A DNA stretch of 54,101 nucleotides from an uncultured Bacteroidota bacterium (GCA_903863935.1 CAIPDV010000052.1:1-54101), one strand, 5' to 3'; positions 43,337 through 52,947 are shown, numbered from the stretch's first letter. Program-made: numbers and translations. The notes: generated by a model from the letters alone, not told the origin.

Positions 43337-44206
43337 ATGGCAGCCAAATCTTTTTCCAATAAATTCAAATCAACTTCGTTGATAACGATAGTCAGCATAT
43401 CACTGGTGCTATTCATACTTGGTTTGTTGGCATTGATTATTCTGGACGCCCAAAAAATTACCCGCGATGTAAAAGAAACTGCCGATGTTGAAGTATTTTT
43501 ATACAATAATACCAAGGAAGCAGACATTGCAAAACTGCAAAAAATGCTCGACGCTTCCGATTTTGTAAAGTCAACGGCGTTTATTTCCAAAGACTCCGCC
43601 GCCAAACAATTGCAATCGGTAGATAAGGAAGATTTTATCGGTTTGCTGGGCTATAATCCATTGCCGGCATCTATTAATATTCACGTAAAAGCAGAGTATG
43701 CCAACTCTGACAGTCTTACGCTTATTGAAAAAAGATTGGCGCATTATCCGCAGGTGAAAGAAGTAGTTTATCAAAAATCGCTCATTAAAATGATGAACGA
43801 GAATTTGAAAAAGATCACTTTCATAATGCTGGGATTTAGTGCACTGTTGTTACTGGTTTCATTAACACTCATCAATAATACAATACGTTTAACTGTTTAC
43901 TCCAAACGGTTTTTAATTAAGACGATGCAATTAGTAGGTGCCACACAAGGCTTCATACGTCGCCCGTTTATGTGGAAGGGTGTAAGAAACGGATTGATGG
44001 CTTCGGCAATTGCACTGCTTATGATATTTGGAGTGATACATATGGCACAATCACAACTGCCCGACCTTGCAGAAATGAATGATGTAAACACCTATTTTAT
44101 TCTGGCAGGAACGGTTGTTTTTATGGGCATAGTACTTTCCTGGATTAGTACTTATTTTGCAATGCGTCGCTATCTGAGATTAAGGTCGGACGATCTGCAT
44201 TTCTAG
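43337..44206 (+). CDS. ftsX: Cell division protein FtsX (ABC permease)
   Basis: FtsX, 289 residues, the membrane part of the FtsEX complex that activates peptidoglycan hydrolases at the septum. Helix 1 lies at about 16-36. An extracytoplasmic loop of about 120 residues follows ('DVEVFLYNNTKEADIAKL', 'DSAAKQLQ'). Three helices come next, with 'LINNTIRLTVYSKRFLIKTMQLVGATQGFIRRPFMW' spread between helices 2 and 3, the family coupling segment. The ftsE gene is not adjacent. An imperfect -7 (TAATTTCG, 43312-43319) lies 17 bases before the ATG, the same octamer as before leuS on the opposite strand. Confidence 0.92.
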   Translation: MAAKSFSNKFKSTSLITIVSISLVLFILGLLALIILDAQKITRDVKETADVEVFLYNNTKEADIAKLQKMLDASDFVKSTAFISKDSAAKQLQSVDKEDFIGLLGYNPLPASINIHVKAEYANSDSLTLIEKRLAHYPQVKEVVYQKSLIKMMNENLKKITFIMLGFSALLLLVSLTLINNTIRLTVYSKRFLIKTMQLVGATQGFIRRPFMWKGVRNGLMASAIALLMIFGVIHMAQSQLPDLAEMNDVNTYFILAGTVVFMGIVLSWISTYFAMRRYLRLRSDDLHF

Positions 44207-44230
44207 TTGAAGCGCGACCGGCAGATATAT

Positions 44231-44827
44231 TTATCTTATCATATAAGGCTGCCCCTCCGGCTTCTCCACTTCAAACATAGTTCTTAAAGATGTTCGTGGT
44301 GGTTTAAAATTCCTGGCTTTTTTTAATGTTCCGTCATTGGCATAAAATTCCACTCGTATTTTTTTCTTGTTTGTATTAAAATAAACCCACCTCCCGGTTT
44401 TTTTCTTGTTTCTATAATTTCCCCGCGAGGCGAGAATTTCATTGGAATAAAAATTGGAACAAGAAAAATGATGGGAATGTCTTTTATAAACAGTTTCTCT
44501 CTTCCTGTTTCCGTTTTTCCAGTATTCTGTTATGTAAAACTTCTTGCGAAGCAGACCATGTTCGTTGGCCATAATTGCCAGTTTGTTGGAATCATCGGCA
44601 AACATTAAATTATATGTTCTTACGCCAAAAAGATAGGAGGGAAGCGTATCAATGCAATTAATAATGTTTGAATCCGAAACGGTGCTGTCATATCCAATAG
44701 GAATGATCTTTAGCCAGTATTGTCCGAAACCCGGAGACTGCATTACAAGCATCTTCTCTTTATATTGGCCCGAAGAAGATGACGCAACAAGGATTAACAG
44801 GATAAATGAAAAGATCTTCTGTAACAT
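44231..44827 (-). CDS. Secreted MORN-like repeat protein
   Basis: A 198-residue protein with a signal peptide of about 20 residues (ending SSSSGQ). The C-terminal half has MORN-variant repeats ('YWKNGNRKRETVY', 'GNYRNKKKTGRWVYFN', 'KIRVEFYANDGTLKKA'). Such repeats are common in Bacteroidota secreted proteins of unknown role. Function unknown. A perfect -7 element (44847-44854) lies 19 bases upstream. It converges with ftsX, with 24 bases between stops. Confidence 0.75.
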   Translation of the reverse strand: MLQKIFSFILLILVASSSSGQYKEKMLVMQSPGFGQYWLKIIPIGYDSTVSDSNIINCIDTLPSYLFGVRTYNLMFADDSNKLAIMANEHGLLRKKFYITEYWKNGNRKRETVYKRHSHHFSCSNFYSNEILASRGNYRNKKKTGRWVYFNTNKKKIRVEFYANDGTLKKARNFKPPRTSLRTMFEVEKPEGQPYMIR

Positions 44828-44846
44828 TTCAAAAGTTAATTCGTTT

Positions 44847-44854
44847 CAAATGTA
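44847..44854 (-). promoter_or_regulatory. -7 element of the MORN-like protein gene
   Basis: TACATTTG on the minus strand matches TAnnTTTG, 19 bases before the ATG at 44827. Confidence 0.55.
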
Positions 44855-44946
44855 GATAATTAAAAGCCCATAATATATTGGGCTGTATCAACACAAGCAG
44901 GTTGAAAACTTTACCACGAATGAAATAGCCTTACATAGCCTAATCT

Positions 44947-44954
44947 TAATTTTG
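44947..44954 (+). promoter_or_regulatory. -7 element of the TPR-outer membrane protein operon
   Basis: TAATTTTG matches TAnnTTTG, 26 bases before the ATG at 44981. Confidence 0.55.
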
Positions 44955-44980
44955 TTACTTCTTAATAAGGGCCTGTAAGT

Positions 44981-47900
44981 ATGTTGAAACGCTCTCTGCT
45001 ATTTTTTTTCGTAGGATTTACTCCATTTGTTTCATTTAGCCAGCAAACTTTGGTTTATGCTGACCCGAATGCGACGTATGAAAAAGCCGTTGTTCTTTAC
45101 GACGAGCATAAATATTCAGCAGCGGCACATCTTTTCACCGAAGTTTCAGAAGCCATTAAGGAACCACAAGCCACCATGAAAGTACATGCTGATTACTACA
45201 CAGCTATGTGTGCCATGTATCTGGATCATGAGGATGCCATTGAACAAATGACCGGCTTTATATGCAAGCATCCGCAAAGTCCGGAAATACACCGTATAGA
45301 TTTTATGCTTGGCAATTATCAGTTTGAAAAACGCAGATACAAACAAGCGTTGGTATGGTATGGCAGAACTGACATTGATTACCTTGAGCCAAAAGAATTG
45401 CCTGAGTTCTACTACAAGGAAGGTTTCAGCAGCTTTTCACGAAACCAGATGGACTCTGCAAAAAAATATTTCGCCGAGGTTACAGATTCAACATCATCCT
45501 ACTATCCGGGAGCAACTTATTATTATGGCTATATATCATATACACATAAAAATTACCAGACAGCCATCAATAGTTTTCTGAAATTAAAGAACGATGAAAA
45601 CTTTGGTAAAGCGGTACCATATTATATAGCCGAGTGTTATTATCTGGAAGGAAATTACACAAAAGCAGTTGAGTATTGTGTGCCCTTGCTTGATTCAACA
45701 ACTAACACTGCATCGTTACTGAACTCCGGTGAGATAGAAAAAATTGCAGCGGAATCGTATTACCATTCGCATAAATATAAAGAGGCCATACCATTCTTTG
45801 TGAAGTATGCAAAAGGCGGACCATTGCAGGAAACCGAAGGTTATGAATTGGGTTATTGCTATTTTACGGTTGGCCAATATGTGGATGCAATACCATATTT
45901 TCAAAACGCTGCTACCGGGAATGATACCTTAACTCAGGACGCCCTTTATCATATTGGCGAGTGTTATTTGAATACCGGACAAAAGGCTTATGCCGCCAAT
46001 GCTTTCAATGATGCTTACAAGTTGAACTTCGACCAGAACCTGAAGGAAAATGCCTTATTTAATTTCGCAAAAATATCCTATGAAACCTGCAGCGATCCAT
46101 TTGATGCTGCGGTTACTTCATTAACACAATATCTGAATGCCTATCCGAATTCATCGCACCATGATGAGGCATACCAGTACCTGGTAAATATTTATTCTAC
46201 TACAAAAAATTATGAGCAAGCTTTAAAAACGCTTGCTGAAATTAAGAAATGGGATTCGCATCTACAGGCTATTTATCAGCACCTGTGTTATTTCCGCGGG
46301 GTTGATCTTTTCAATAACGGACAGATGGAACAGGCGGTAGGCTACTTTGAAAAATCGCTTACGTTTAATTTTGACCAGAAACTCCATTTGCAAGCGTATT
46401 ACTGGAAAGCCGAAGCATTCTATCGGCAGAAAAAATATAATGATGCGGTTGCTTCCTATAATGATTACATAGCACAGGCGGGTTCGTTCAATACTCCAGA
46501 ATATGATCTTTCGGAATATGGAAATGGTTATTCCTTCTTCCAGATGAAAGACTACGACAACGCTGCAAACTGGTTCCGAAAGTATGTGGCTACTGAAACA
46601 AAAGATAAAGTCAGATTAGCAGATGCATACAACCGCATTGGCGATTGTTACTTTGTAAAAGAAGATTATGCTTCTTCTGTTCCATTCTACGAAAAATGTA
46701 TGGAATTAGGTACACACGATGCCGACTATGCCTGCTACCAGTTAGCCCAGGGGTTAGGCGTATTACACCGTTTTGATGTGAAAATTAAAACCCTTTCTAC
46801 TTTCATGGCCAACTATCCGAAGAGCAGTTATCGTTCATCGGCTATGATGGAGCTTGCCAATGCATACCTTTCGAATAATCAGCCTAAAGAAGCTGCCGCA
46901 GCCTATCAAAGGGTAATAGATGAATATCCATCAGGAGCAAATACCAATCAGTGTTTGTTGCAAATGGGAATGGTGTATTATAATCAGGGACAAAATGACC
47001 AGGCCTTAAAAGCATGGCAGCAAGTGGCTAACAAAAACAAAAACACCAGCGAAGGAAGTGAAGCTCTGGCACACATAAAAATGCTTTATGTTTCTACAGG
47101 ACAAGTAAACGATATGGATACTTATTTCAAGTCATTAGGTGTAACCCTTGGCCATTCGGCTATGGATTCAGTAACATTTACAGTGGTGAGGGGGGATTTT
47201 CAAAAAGAGGATTTCGATAAATTACTGGTTGATGCGAATGGATACATTCAGAAATTCCCGAACGGAATATTTGTGAATGAAGCCCATTTTTACCGTGGCG
47301 AATGTTATTACAGACTTAAAAATAATGATAGTGCCATTGTTGATTATCGCATTGTACTCAAATCGCCGAAGACATATTATACAGTGACATGCCTTGTGCG
47401 TGCCGCCCAAATTGATTACACAAAACAAAATTTTGCGGAAGCTCTAAATTATTATAATGAATTAGGAAAAATGTACCAGGATGAAACGCAGATGATCATT
47501 TCCCGCACCGGAGAAATGCGTTGCAATAATTTCCTGAATAAGTATGATGCGCTGATTGGCTCCGCTGATACAGTTATTCAAACCGCGCAAATAAATTCGG
47601 ATGTACATGCTGAGGCTTACTTCCTGAAAGCAAAAGCACTGATGCAAAAACAACAATATGATTCAGCGGTAGCTAATTTCACCAAGGTTACAAAAATGAC
47701 AAAGAGTGAAATGGAAGGTGAAGCCAAATATGATATTGCAAGCATTCAATATACCAAAGGAGATTTTCTTGGTTCGGAAAAAACAGTGTTCGATCTCGTA
47801 AATCAGGAGCCTTCCTATCCGCAATGGATGGCGAAAGCACTGATTGTTTTAGCAGATGATTATGTTTCGGTGAATGATAATTTCCAGGCCAAGCATACCC

Positions 47901-48070
47901 TATCAACAGTAATAGAAAACGCAACGGATACGAGTGTCGTAAGTATGGCAAAACAGAAGTTAAACCTGATTACCGAACGCGAACAAAAGGCATTGCAAAA
48001 ACCGATATTGCATGATAGTGTTTTGATAATGCGTGCGGACACAGTGAACGTAAAACCTGAGAACAAATGA
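44981..48070 (+). CDS. Periplasmic tetratricopeptide-repeat protein
   Basis: A 1029-residue protein with a signal peptide (ending SFSQ, about residue 21) and then tetratricopeptide repeats over almost its whole length, for example 'YYWKAEAFYRQKKYNDAVASYNDYI', split as Tyr-Trp-Lys then repeat helices, and 'ALYHIGECYLNTGQKAYAANAFN'. About 20 or more repeats would form a long superhelix, suited to scaffold or cargo binding at the outer membrane. Its stop overlaps the start of the outer-membrane protein gene by ATGA, so translation is coupled and the two products probably work together. No named family is assigned. Confidence 0.85.
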   Translation: MLKRSLLFFFVGFTPFVSFSQQTLVYADPNATYEKAVVLYDEHKYSAAAHLFTEVSEAIKEPQATMKVHADYYTAMCAMYLDHEDAIEQMTGFICKHPQSPEIHRIDFMLGNYQFEKRRYKQALVWYGRTDIDYLEPKELPEFYYKEGFSSFSRNQMDSAKKYFAEVTDSTSSYYPGATYYYGYISYTHKNYQTAINSFLKLKNDENFGKAVPYYIAECYYLEGNYTKAVEYCVPLLDSTTNTASLLNSGEIEKIAAESYYHSHKYKEAIPFFVKYAKGGPLQETEGYELGYCYFTVGQYVDAIPYFQNAATGNDTLTQDALYHIGECYLNTGQKAYAANAFNDAYKLNFDQNLKENALFNFAKISYETCSDPFDAAVTSLTQYLNAYPNSSHHDEAYQYLVNIYSTTKNYEQALKTLAEIKKWDSHLQAIYQHLCYFRGVDLFNNGQMEQAVGYFEKSLTFNFDQKLHLQAYYWKAEAFYRQKKYNDAVASYNDYIAQAGSFNTPEYDLSEYGNGYSFFQMKDYDNAANWFRKYVATETKDKVRLADAYNRIGDCYFVKEDYASSVPFYEKCMELGTHDADYACYQLAQGLGVLHRFDVKIKTLSTFMANYPKSSYRSSAMMELANAYLSNNQPKEAAAAYQRVIDEYPSGANTNQCLLQMGMVYYNQGQNDQALKAWQQVANKNKNTSEGSEALAHIKMLYVSTGQVNDMDTYFKSLGVTLGHSAMDSVTFTVVRGDFQKEDFDKLLVDANGYIQKFPNGIFVNEAHFYRGECYYRLKNNDSAIVDYRIVLKSPKTYYTVTCLVRAAQIDYTKQNFAEALNYYNELGKMYQDETQMIISRTGEMRCNNFLNKYDALIGSADTVIQTAQINSDVHAEAYFLKAKALMQKQQYDSAVANFTKVTKMTKSEMEGEAKYDIASIQYTKGDFLGSEKTVFDLVNQEPSYPQWMAKALIVLADDYVSVNDNFQAKHTLSTVIENATDTSVVSMAKQKLNLITEREQKALQKPILHDSVLIMRADTVNVKPENK

Positions 48071-49773
48071 GCAGGCTAAGTAAACATATCAGAATAGTTA
48101 TTTCTTCGGCTGTGGCTCTTTTCATCTATTCCGGAACACAGGCCCAACAAAAGCAATTCGATACAATAGACGTGAATGTATATACCCATTACAAACCCAC
48201 AATTCACGATGCTGTAAAGATTGGTACCAATCCGAATGTTGCTGATTCAGTCTGCCTGGCCAGAAATGTGAAATACGATTTTGTAAATACACAATTTCCG
48301 ACTTCCTACACTCCTCCGCTAATTCCATCCATGCAAATAAAAGGAGAAGCCCCTGAAAAGCTTTTCCATTCTTTATTAAATGCAGGAATTGGGAATTACA
48401 ATACGCTTTACGCTGAATATTTTTTCAATAGTACCCGTTCCGAAAATATGGATTATGGTATTCATTTGAATCATTTTTCATCTGACTACACAACCAATAA
48501 TTTAGGCTACAGTGCTTTTGCTTTCAATAATGTTGATGCCTACGGAAAGAAATTTTTCAAGGAACATACTTTAAGCCTCGAAGCAAACTTTGAAAACCAT
48601 ATACTGCACGACTATGGCTATAACTCCTCAGTTGAGCAGCCTCTTATTCTTAATAATAATTTTAATACAATTACCCGCGAGCGTTTTAATTTAATGCAGG
48701 GTAAACTGGAATATGAAAGCAACTATGAAGATTCATCCAAAATAGGCCACGAAATAGAATTGAGTTATTATAACTTCAATGACATTTATAATGCTACTGA
48801 AAATAATTTCGATGCCGATATGAAATTCTTTACCTATTTCAATGAGCAACGGATTGACCTGAGGGCGGGAGTAGGGTATGTAAATAATATCAACCGCGTT
48901 GAGAATGCTACCGACTGGGACTTGTTCCTCAATCCATATTTTACCACCAAAGAGAAGCATTGGGATGCTCATCTGGGAGCTAAGTTCAACTATGTACCAT
49001 CAGAAAAAAAAGGAAATATTTATCCTGATCTGTTAGTGCGTTATCACATTGCTCAGGATATTGTAATGATATATGCAGGTATTGACGGGAATCAGAAATT
49101 AAATACCTATAGGTCTTTGGCAGCGCGCAATCCGTTTATAACAGACACACTTAAAAAAGAATATACTTACACGCAATATCATGTATTTGCCGGAGTAGCA
49201 GGAAATATTACCTCACAGCTTACTTACGATTTGAATGTATCGCAATCCATGGTAAAAAATATGGCGTTGTTTATTACAGACACACTGGAACCATTGAGAA
49301 ATCGTTTTGATGTGGTGTATGACAATGTAAAGGTTATGAACTTTCATGCCGACATAAATTACAACATGAAGAACAATTTGAATGTTGGCCTTGCAGCTGA
49401 TTATAATATCTACACTACAACCAATGAAGTAGCAGCATGGTATAACCCGGCATTAAAGATTAGCGCAACCGGAAGATATACTTTGAATGATAAATATATT
49501 TTTAAAGCGGAGTTTTTTGTAGTAGGTTCGCAATATGCACCAACATATAATTACGTACCGAATAGGGGTGCCGCATATCCGGATATTCCGTCGGTTGTTG
49601 CAAAAACGCTACCAGGGTATCCTGACCTTAACTTAGGAGTGGAATATAAATACAACAAAGTATTTACTGCATTCCTTAACCTGAATAATGTTGCAAACGT
49701 AAATTATTATGCCTGGGATAATTATCCGATGCAACGCTTTAACTTCTTGCTTGGAATAAGGTTCGGATTTTAG
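48067..49773 (+). CDS. Outer-membrane beta-barrel protein (TPR operon partner)
   Basis: A 568-residue protein with a signal peptide (about 1-27, ending GTQAQQ) and about 16-20 alternating amphipathic strands, ending in a C-terminal Phe ('GIRFGF') as outer-membrane barrels do. The final strands ('LNLGVEYKYNKVFTAFLNLNN') resemble the C-terminal strands of TonB-dependent receptors, but there is no plug domain or TonB box, so it is a receptor-like barrel of unknown substrate. Translational coupling (ATGA) to the TPR protein suggests one outer-membrane complex. Confidence 0.82.
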   Translation: MSRLSKHIRIVISSAVALFIYSGTQAQQKQFDTIDVNVYTHYKPTIHDAVKIGTNPNVADSVCLARNVKYDFVNTQFPTSYTPPLIPSMQIKGEAPEKLFHSLLNAGIGNYNTLYAEYFFNSTRSENMDYGIHLNHFSSDYTTNNLGYSAFAFNNVDAYGKKFFKEHTLSLEANFENHILHDYGYNSSVEQPLILNNNFNTITRERFNLMQGKLEYESNYEDSSKIGHEIELSYYNFNDIYNATENNFDADMKFFTYFNEQRIDLRAGVGYVNNINRVENATDWDLFLNPYFTTKEKHWDAHLGAKFNYVPSEKKGNIYPDLLVRYHIAQDIVMIYAGIDGNQKLNTYRSLAARNPFITDTLKKEYTYTQYHVFAGVAGNITSQLTYDLNVSQSMVKNMALFITDTLEPLRNRFDVVYDNVKVMNFHADINYNMKNNLNVGLAADYNIYTTTNEVAAWYNPALKISATGRYTLNDKYIFKAEFFVVGSQYAPTYNYVPNRGAAYPDIPSVVAKTLPGYPDLNLGVEYKYNKVFTAFLNLNNVANVNYYAWDNYPMQRFNFLLGIRFGF

Positions 49774-49830
49774 CCCGTTTTATTGGCAAACCCCGTTAAA
49801 GGAATTAAATATATGCCTGTCGGGCTCCGA

Positions 49831-50262
49831 CTAGTCTAGCTTAATTACATCAATAAATTCGGAGATCTCCTTTTTCATCTCCTCCTTTAGTTGCTTTACC
49901 TGTTCTTTTATTTCCTCAGGAGTACCTGTGAATTTTGAAGGGTCTTTAAATGACCAATGCATTTTACTCTTCTGTGTTGGGAAAAAAGGACACTGTTCGC
50001 TGGCAGCATCACAAACAGTTATCACATAATCAAAATGCTTGCCCTGCTTATAAAATTCAAAAACATCTTTGGTCTGATTTTCGGATATATCAATCCCATC
50101 TTCTTTTAAAACATCTATTACTACCGGGTTTAAACTTCCGGGTTCAATACCAGCGCTTTCAGCCTCAAAATGTGGCTGCCCGTGCTTGTTTAGCAAAGCC
50201 TCAGCCATTTGGCTGCGGCCTGCATTATGTGTGCATACAAAAAGTACTTTGGTTTTAGTCAT
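49831..50262 (-). CDS. ArsC-type low-molecular-weight phosphatase / arsenate reductase
   Basis: A 143-residue protein of the low-molecular-weight tyrosine phosphatase fold. The P-loop is 'VCTHNAGRS' (about 9-17), matching C-x5-R-S of thioredoxin-coupled arsenate reductases. 'ESAGIEPGSLNP' and 'DYVITVCDAASEQCPFFP' add the further Cys residues expected for the redox relay, and 'HWSFKDPS' closes the active site. It probably reduces arsenate, or dephosphorylates tyrosine. No arsB or arsR is adjacent. A palindrome overlaps its -7 element (50289-50296). Confidence 0.88.
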   Translation of the reverse strand: MTKTKVLFVCTHNAGRSQMAEALLNKHGQPHFEAESAGIEPGSLNPVVIDVLKEDGIDISENQTKDVFEFYKQGKHFDYVITVCDAASEQCPFFPTQKSKMHWSFKDPSKFTGTPEEIKEQVKQLKEEMKKEISEFIDVIKLD

Positions 50263-50288
50263 CCCTATTAATTGTTCTGTAAAGGCTG

Positions 50289-50306
50289 CAAATCTATAAA
50301 GATTTG
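50289..50306 (-). promoter_or_regulatory. -7 element of the ArsC-type gene within a palindrome
   Basis: The octamer TAGATTTG (minus strand, 50289-50296) matches TAnnTTTG, 26 bases before the ATG. It forms one half of a perfect inverted repeat: CAAATCT (50289-50295) and AGATTTG (50300-50306) around 4 bases. A repressor bound there would block the promoter. Confidence 0.5.
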
Positions 50307-50426
50307 GATACCCTCGGCTGACAAGGCTCTATTGGTAATACTGACTTAACAACGACTTAATAATCAGTTAACAAATAACTTAATGAAGGTATAATATATA
50401 TCTCATTAATTTTATGCTGATTTTTA

Positions 50427-50434
50427 TACCTTTG
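50427..50434 (+). promoter_or_regulatory. -7 element of the aminotransferase gene
   Basis: TACCTTTG matches TAnnTTTG, 22 bases before the ATG at 50457. Confidence 0.6.
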
Positions 50435-50456
50435 CCCGACTAATAAATACGACAGA

Positions 50457-51758
50457 ATGGAAACTATGATAGAAAAACCTAAGCTGGCAGAAGTAAAAGT
50501 TTCAGGAATGGCAGAGCACCTGATTGGATCTGAGATTTTAAAGATTGCCGGTGAGGTAAATGAAAAGATACGGAAAGGAGAAAAAATATACAACTTCACG
50601 GTAGGTGATTTTGACTCCAACATTTTCCCGTTACCGGAAGAACTCAAGAACGACATTATTGAGGCATATCAGCATAACCAAACCAATTACCCACCTTCGG
50701 ATGGCGTGCTGGCTTTGAGGCAAGCTGTATCAAGGTATTTATTTGCAACCTCCGAATTAACCTACTCACCATCGGATGAAATTATTATTGCAGGCGGTGC
50801 GCGTCCTATTATCTACTCAGCTTACCGCGCCCTTATTGATCCGGGAGATTATGTTTTGTATCCTGTGCCATCTTGGAATAACAACCATTATATAAGCTTA
50901 ACCGCTGCCAGAGCCATTGAAGTGGAAGCTAGTGCTGCAAACAACTTTATGCCTGCGGCAGAAGATATTAAACCGCATATTGGTAAGGTAACTTTAATAT
51001 CGCTTTGTTCTCCGCAAAACCCTACTGGTACTATGTTTACCCATAAAGGTTTGCATGACATCTGTCAATTGATATTAGAAGAAAATTACCGTAGAGGCGC
51101 AGAAGGCCTCAAGCCTGTTTACTTACTTTACGATCAAGTTTATTACCAACTTACTTTTGCCGGAACCACCCATTACAATCCTGTAACTATGTTCCCTGAG
51201 ATGCGCAACTATACCGTGTTTGTAGATGGTATCTCAAAGTTCCTTGCTGCAACAGGCGTGCGTGTTGGATGGTCCATGGGAAATAAACAGATCATCGATA
51301 AAATGAAATCCATAATTGGCCACGTAGGAGCCTGGGCGCCAAAAGCAGAGCAGGTTGCCGTTGCCAAATACCTTGATAATATTCCGCATGTAACCAAATT
51401 TTTGGGAAGATTTAAAGAGAACCTGTACGAAAGACTCGAAGAGTTCTACAAAGGTTTCACCCAATTGAAAGAAGAAGGTTTTAAAGTGAATGCTATCAGG
51501 CCACAAGGTGCAATTTATCTTACTGTAAACCTGGAATTAGCCGGAATGAAAACCGCTAAAGGTGACACACTGACCGACAGCGAAAGCGTTATGAGATATT
51601 TACTGGATGAAGCTAATGTGGCACTCGTACCATTCTATGCTTTTGGAGCCTCCGGAAAGTCGCCATGGTTCAGGCTTTCGGTGGGAACTGCAAAAGTGAA
51701 TGAAATACCTGATGTAATTAATCGTCTAAGAATAGCATTGCAACAATTAAAAGCATGA
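50457..51758 (+). CDS. Pyridoxal-phosphate aminotransferase, class I/II
   Basis: A 433-residue PLP-dependent aminotransferase of the aspartate aminotransferase fold. 'YNFTVGDFDSNIFPLPEEL' begins the fold and 'IIAGGARPIIYSAYRALI' forms the phosphate-binding turn. 'LCSPQNPTGTM' holds the conserved Asn and Pro. 'LLYDQVYYQL' supplies the Asp and Tyr that contact PLP. The Schiff-base Lys is in 'VDGISKFLAATGVRVGW'. 'PWFRLSVGT' near the C-terminus holds the Arg that binds the substrate carboxylate. The amino donor is not determined. It overlaps the next gene by ATGA, so they are coupled. Confidence 0.9.
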   Translation: METMIEKPKLAEVKVSGMAEHLIGSEILKIAGEVNEKIRKGEKIYNFTVGDFDSNIFPLPEELKNDIIEAYQHNQTNYPPSDGVLALRQAVSRYLFATSELTYSPSDEIIIAGGARPIIYSAYRALIDPGDYVLYPVPSWNNNHYISLTAARAIEVEASAANNFMPAAEDIKPHIGKVTLISLCSPQNPTGTMFTHKGLHDICQLILEENYRRGAEGLKPVYLLYDQVYYQLTFAGTTHYNPVTMFPEMRNYTVFVDGISKFLAATGVRVGWSMGNKQIIDKMKSIIGHVGAWAPKAEQVAVAKYLDNIPHVTKFLGRFKENLYERLEEFYKGFTQLKEEGFKVNAIRPQGAIYLTVNLELAGMKTAKGDTLTDSESVMRYLLDEANVALVPFYAFGASGKSPWFRLSVGTAKVNEIPDVINRLRIALQQLKA

Positions 51759-52846
51759 ACAAACATCACTACTGTGTGATAATGGCAGGTGGAGTAGGCA
51801 GTCGTTTCTGGCCTATGAGCCGGGCCACGCATCCGAAACAGTTTATTGACATCCTGGGAAAAGGCATCACTCTTATCCAGGATACCTATCAGCGCGTTGC
51901 ACCATTGGTGCCCAAAGAAAATGTATTTATTGTTACACATGAATCTTACAGAGACCTTATCCACAAGCAACTTCCCGATGTTCCGCACGATAATATTTTG
52001 TGCGAACCTGCCAGAAAAAATACAGCTCCGTGTGTTGCGTATGCATCCTATAAAATTGCATTGAAAGACCCCAAAGCCCTTGTGCTTGTTGCCCCTTCAG
52101 ACCACCTGATTAAAAAAGACAAAACGTTTTTGAAGGCTTTGAAAACCTGTTACGATAAAGCTGCATCTGAAGATTGTTTAATTACATTAGGCATCCGCCC
52201 GATGTGGCCTGATACCGGTTATGGCTATATTCAGTATGTAGATTCCCCGGTTAAGGAGAAAGACCCGCGCATTAAAAAGGTAAAAACCTTTACTGAAAAA
52301 CCTGATCTTGAAATGGCTCAGTTCTTTCTGCAAAGCGGCGACTTCCTCTGGAACTCCGGCATATTTATATGGAGTGTTGCTAGCATTATTAAAGCCCTGG
52401 AAGCTTATGCCAGCGATGTCGCCGACCTTTTCCGCGAAGGACAGAAATATTATTATACCGACAAAGAAACCAAAGAAGTAGAAAAGATTTATAGCCAATG
52501 CAAAAACATTTCCATCGACTATGCAGTGATGGAAAAAGCAGAGAATGTTTATGTGCGCAGCTCAGCCATTGGCTGGTCTGACTTGGGTACCTGGGGGTCG
52601 CTTTACCAGCAAATGGATAAAGACAAAGAAAAAAATGCCATAGTTGGTAAGAATGTGATGGTGTTCCAATCAAAGGGTTGCATAGTGCATGTGCCAAAAG
52701 AAAAACTGGTTGTTATTGAAGGATTGGAAGACTATATTGTAGTTGAATCGAAAGATATTTTGCTGATATGCAAAAAGCAGGATGAACAACAAATACGCAA
52801 CTTTGTGAATGAAGTGAAGGCCCGCAAAGGGGAGAAGTTCGTGTAA
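51755..52846 (+). CDS. manC: Mannose-1-phosphate guanylyltransferase
   Basis: A 363-residue nucleotidyltransferase that makes GDP-mannose from GTP and mannose-1-phosphate for glycans. The N-terminal 'MAGGVGSRFWPMSR' (about 10-23) is the GTP-binding signature, followed by 'HPKQFIDI'. 'VAPSDHLI' carries the metal Asp, 'TGYGYIQY' and 'FTEKPD' are the sugar-nucleotide motifs, and 'WNSGIFIW' is typical. There is no isomerase domain, so it is the single-domain type. It is translationally coupled to the aminotransferase. The gene symbol reflects the function; related proteins are also named algA or manC. Confidence 0.92.
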   Translation: MNKHHYCVIMAGGVGSRFWPMSRATHPKQFIDILGKGITLIQDTYQRVAPLVPKENVFIVTHESYRDLIHKQLPDVPHDNILCEPARKNTAPCVAYASYKIALKDPKALVLVAPSDHLIKKDKTFLKALKTCYDKAASEDCLITLGIRPMWPDTGYGYIQYVDSPVKEKDPRIKKVKTFTEKPDLEMAQFFLQSGDFLWNSGIFIWSVASIIKALEAYASDVADLFREGQKYYYTDKETKEVEKIYSQCKNISIDYAVMEKAENVYVRSSAIGWSDLGTWGSLYQQMDKDKEKNAIVGKNVMVFQSKGCIVHVPKEKLVVIEGLEDYIVVESKDILLICKKQDEQQIRNFVNEVKARKGEKFV

Positions 52847-52862
52847 GTTTTACTATTATTTT

Positions 52863-52947
52863 CTTAGTGGTTCTAAGTGTACTTAGTGTCTGAGTGGTGA
52901 ATGTATTTTTTACCACTAAGACACAAAGTACACTAAGTGTCACTAAG
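52863..52947. repeat. Palindromic repeat, CTTAGTGTACTTAGTG type
   Basis: A left arm (52863-52901, starting CTTAGTGG and ending TGGTGAA) and a right arm (52910-52947, TTACCACTAAGACACAAAGT onward) are imperfect reverse complements, with inner short direct repeats CTTAGTG and ACTAAG. It lies 16 bases after the manC stop and has no T tract. Confidence 0.8.
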
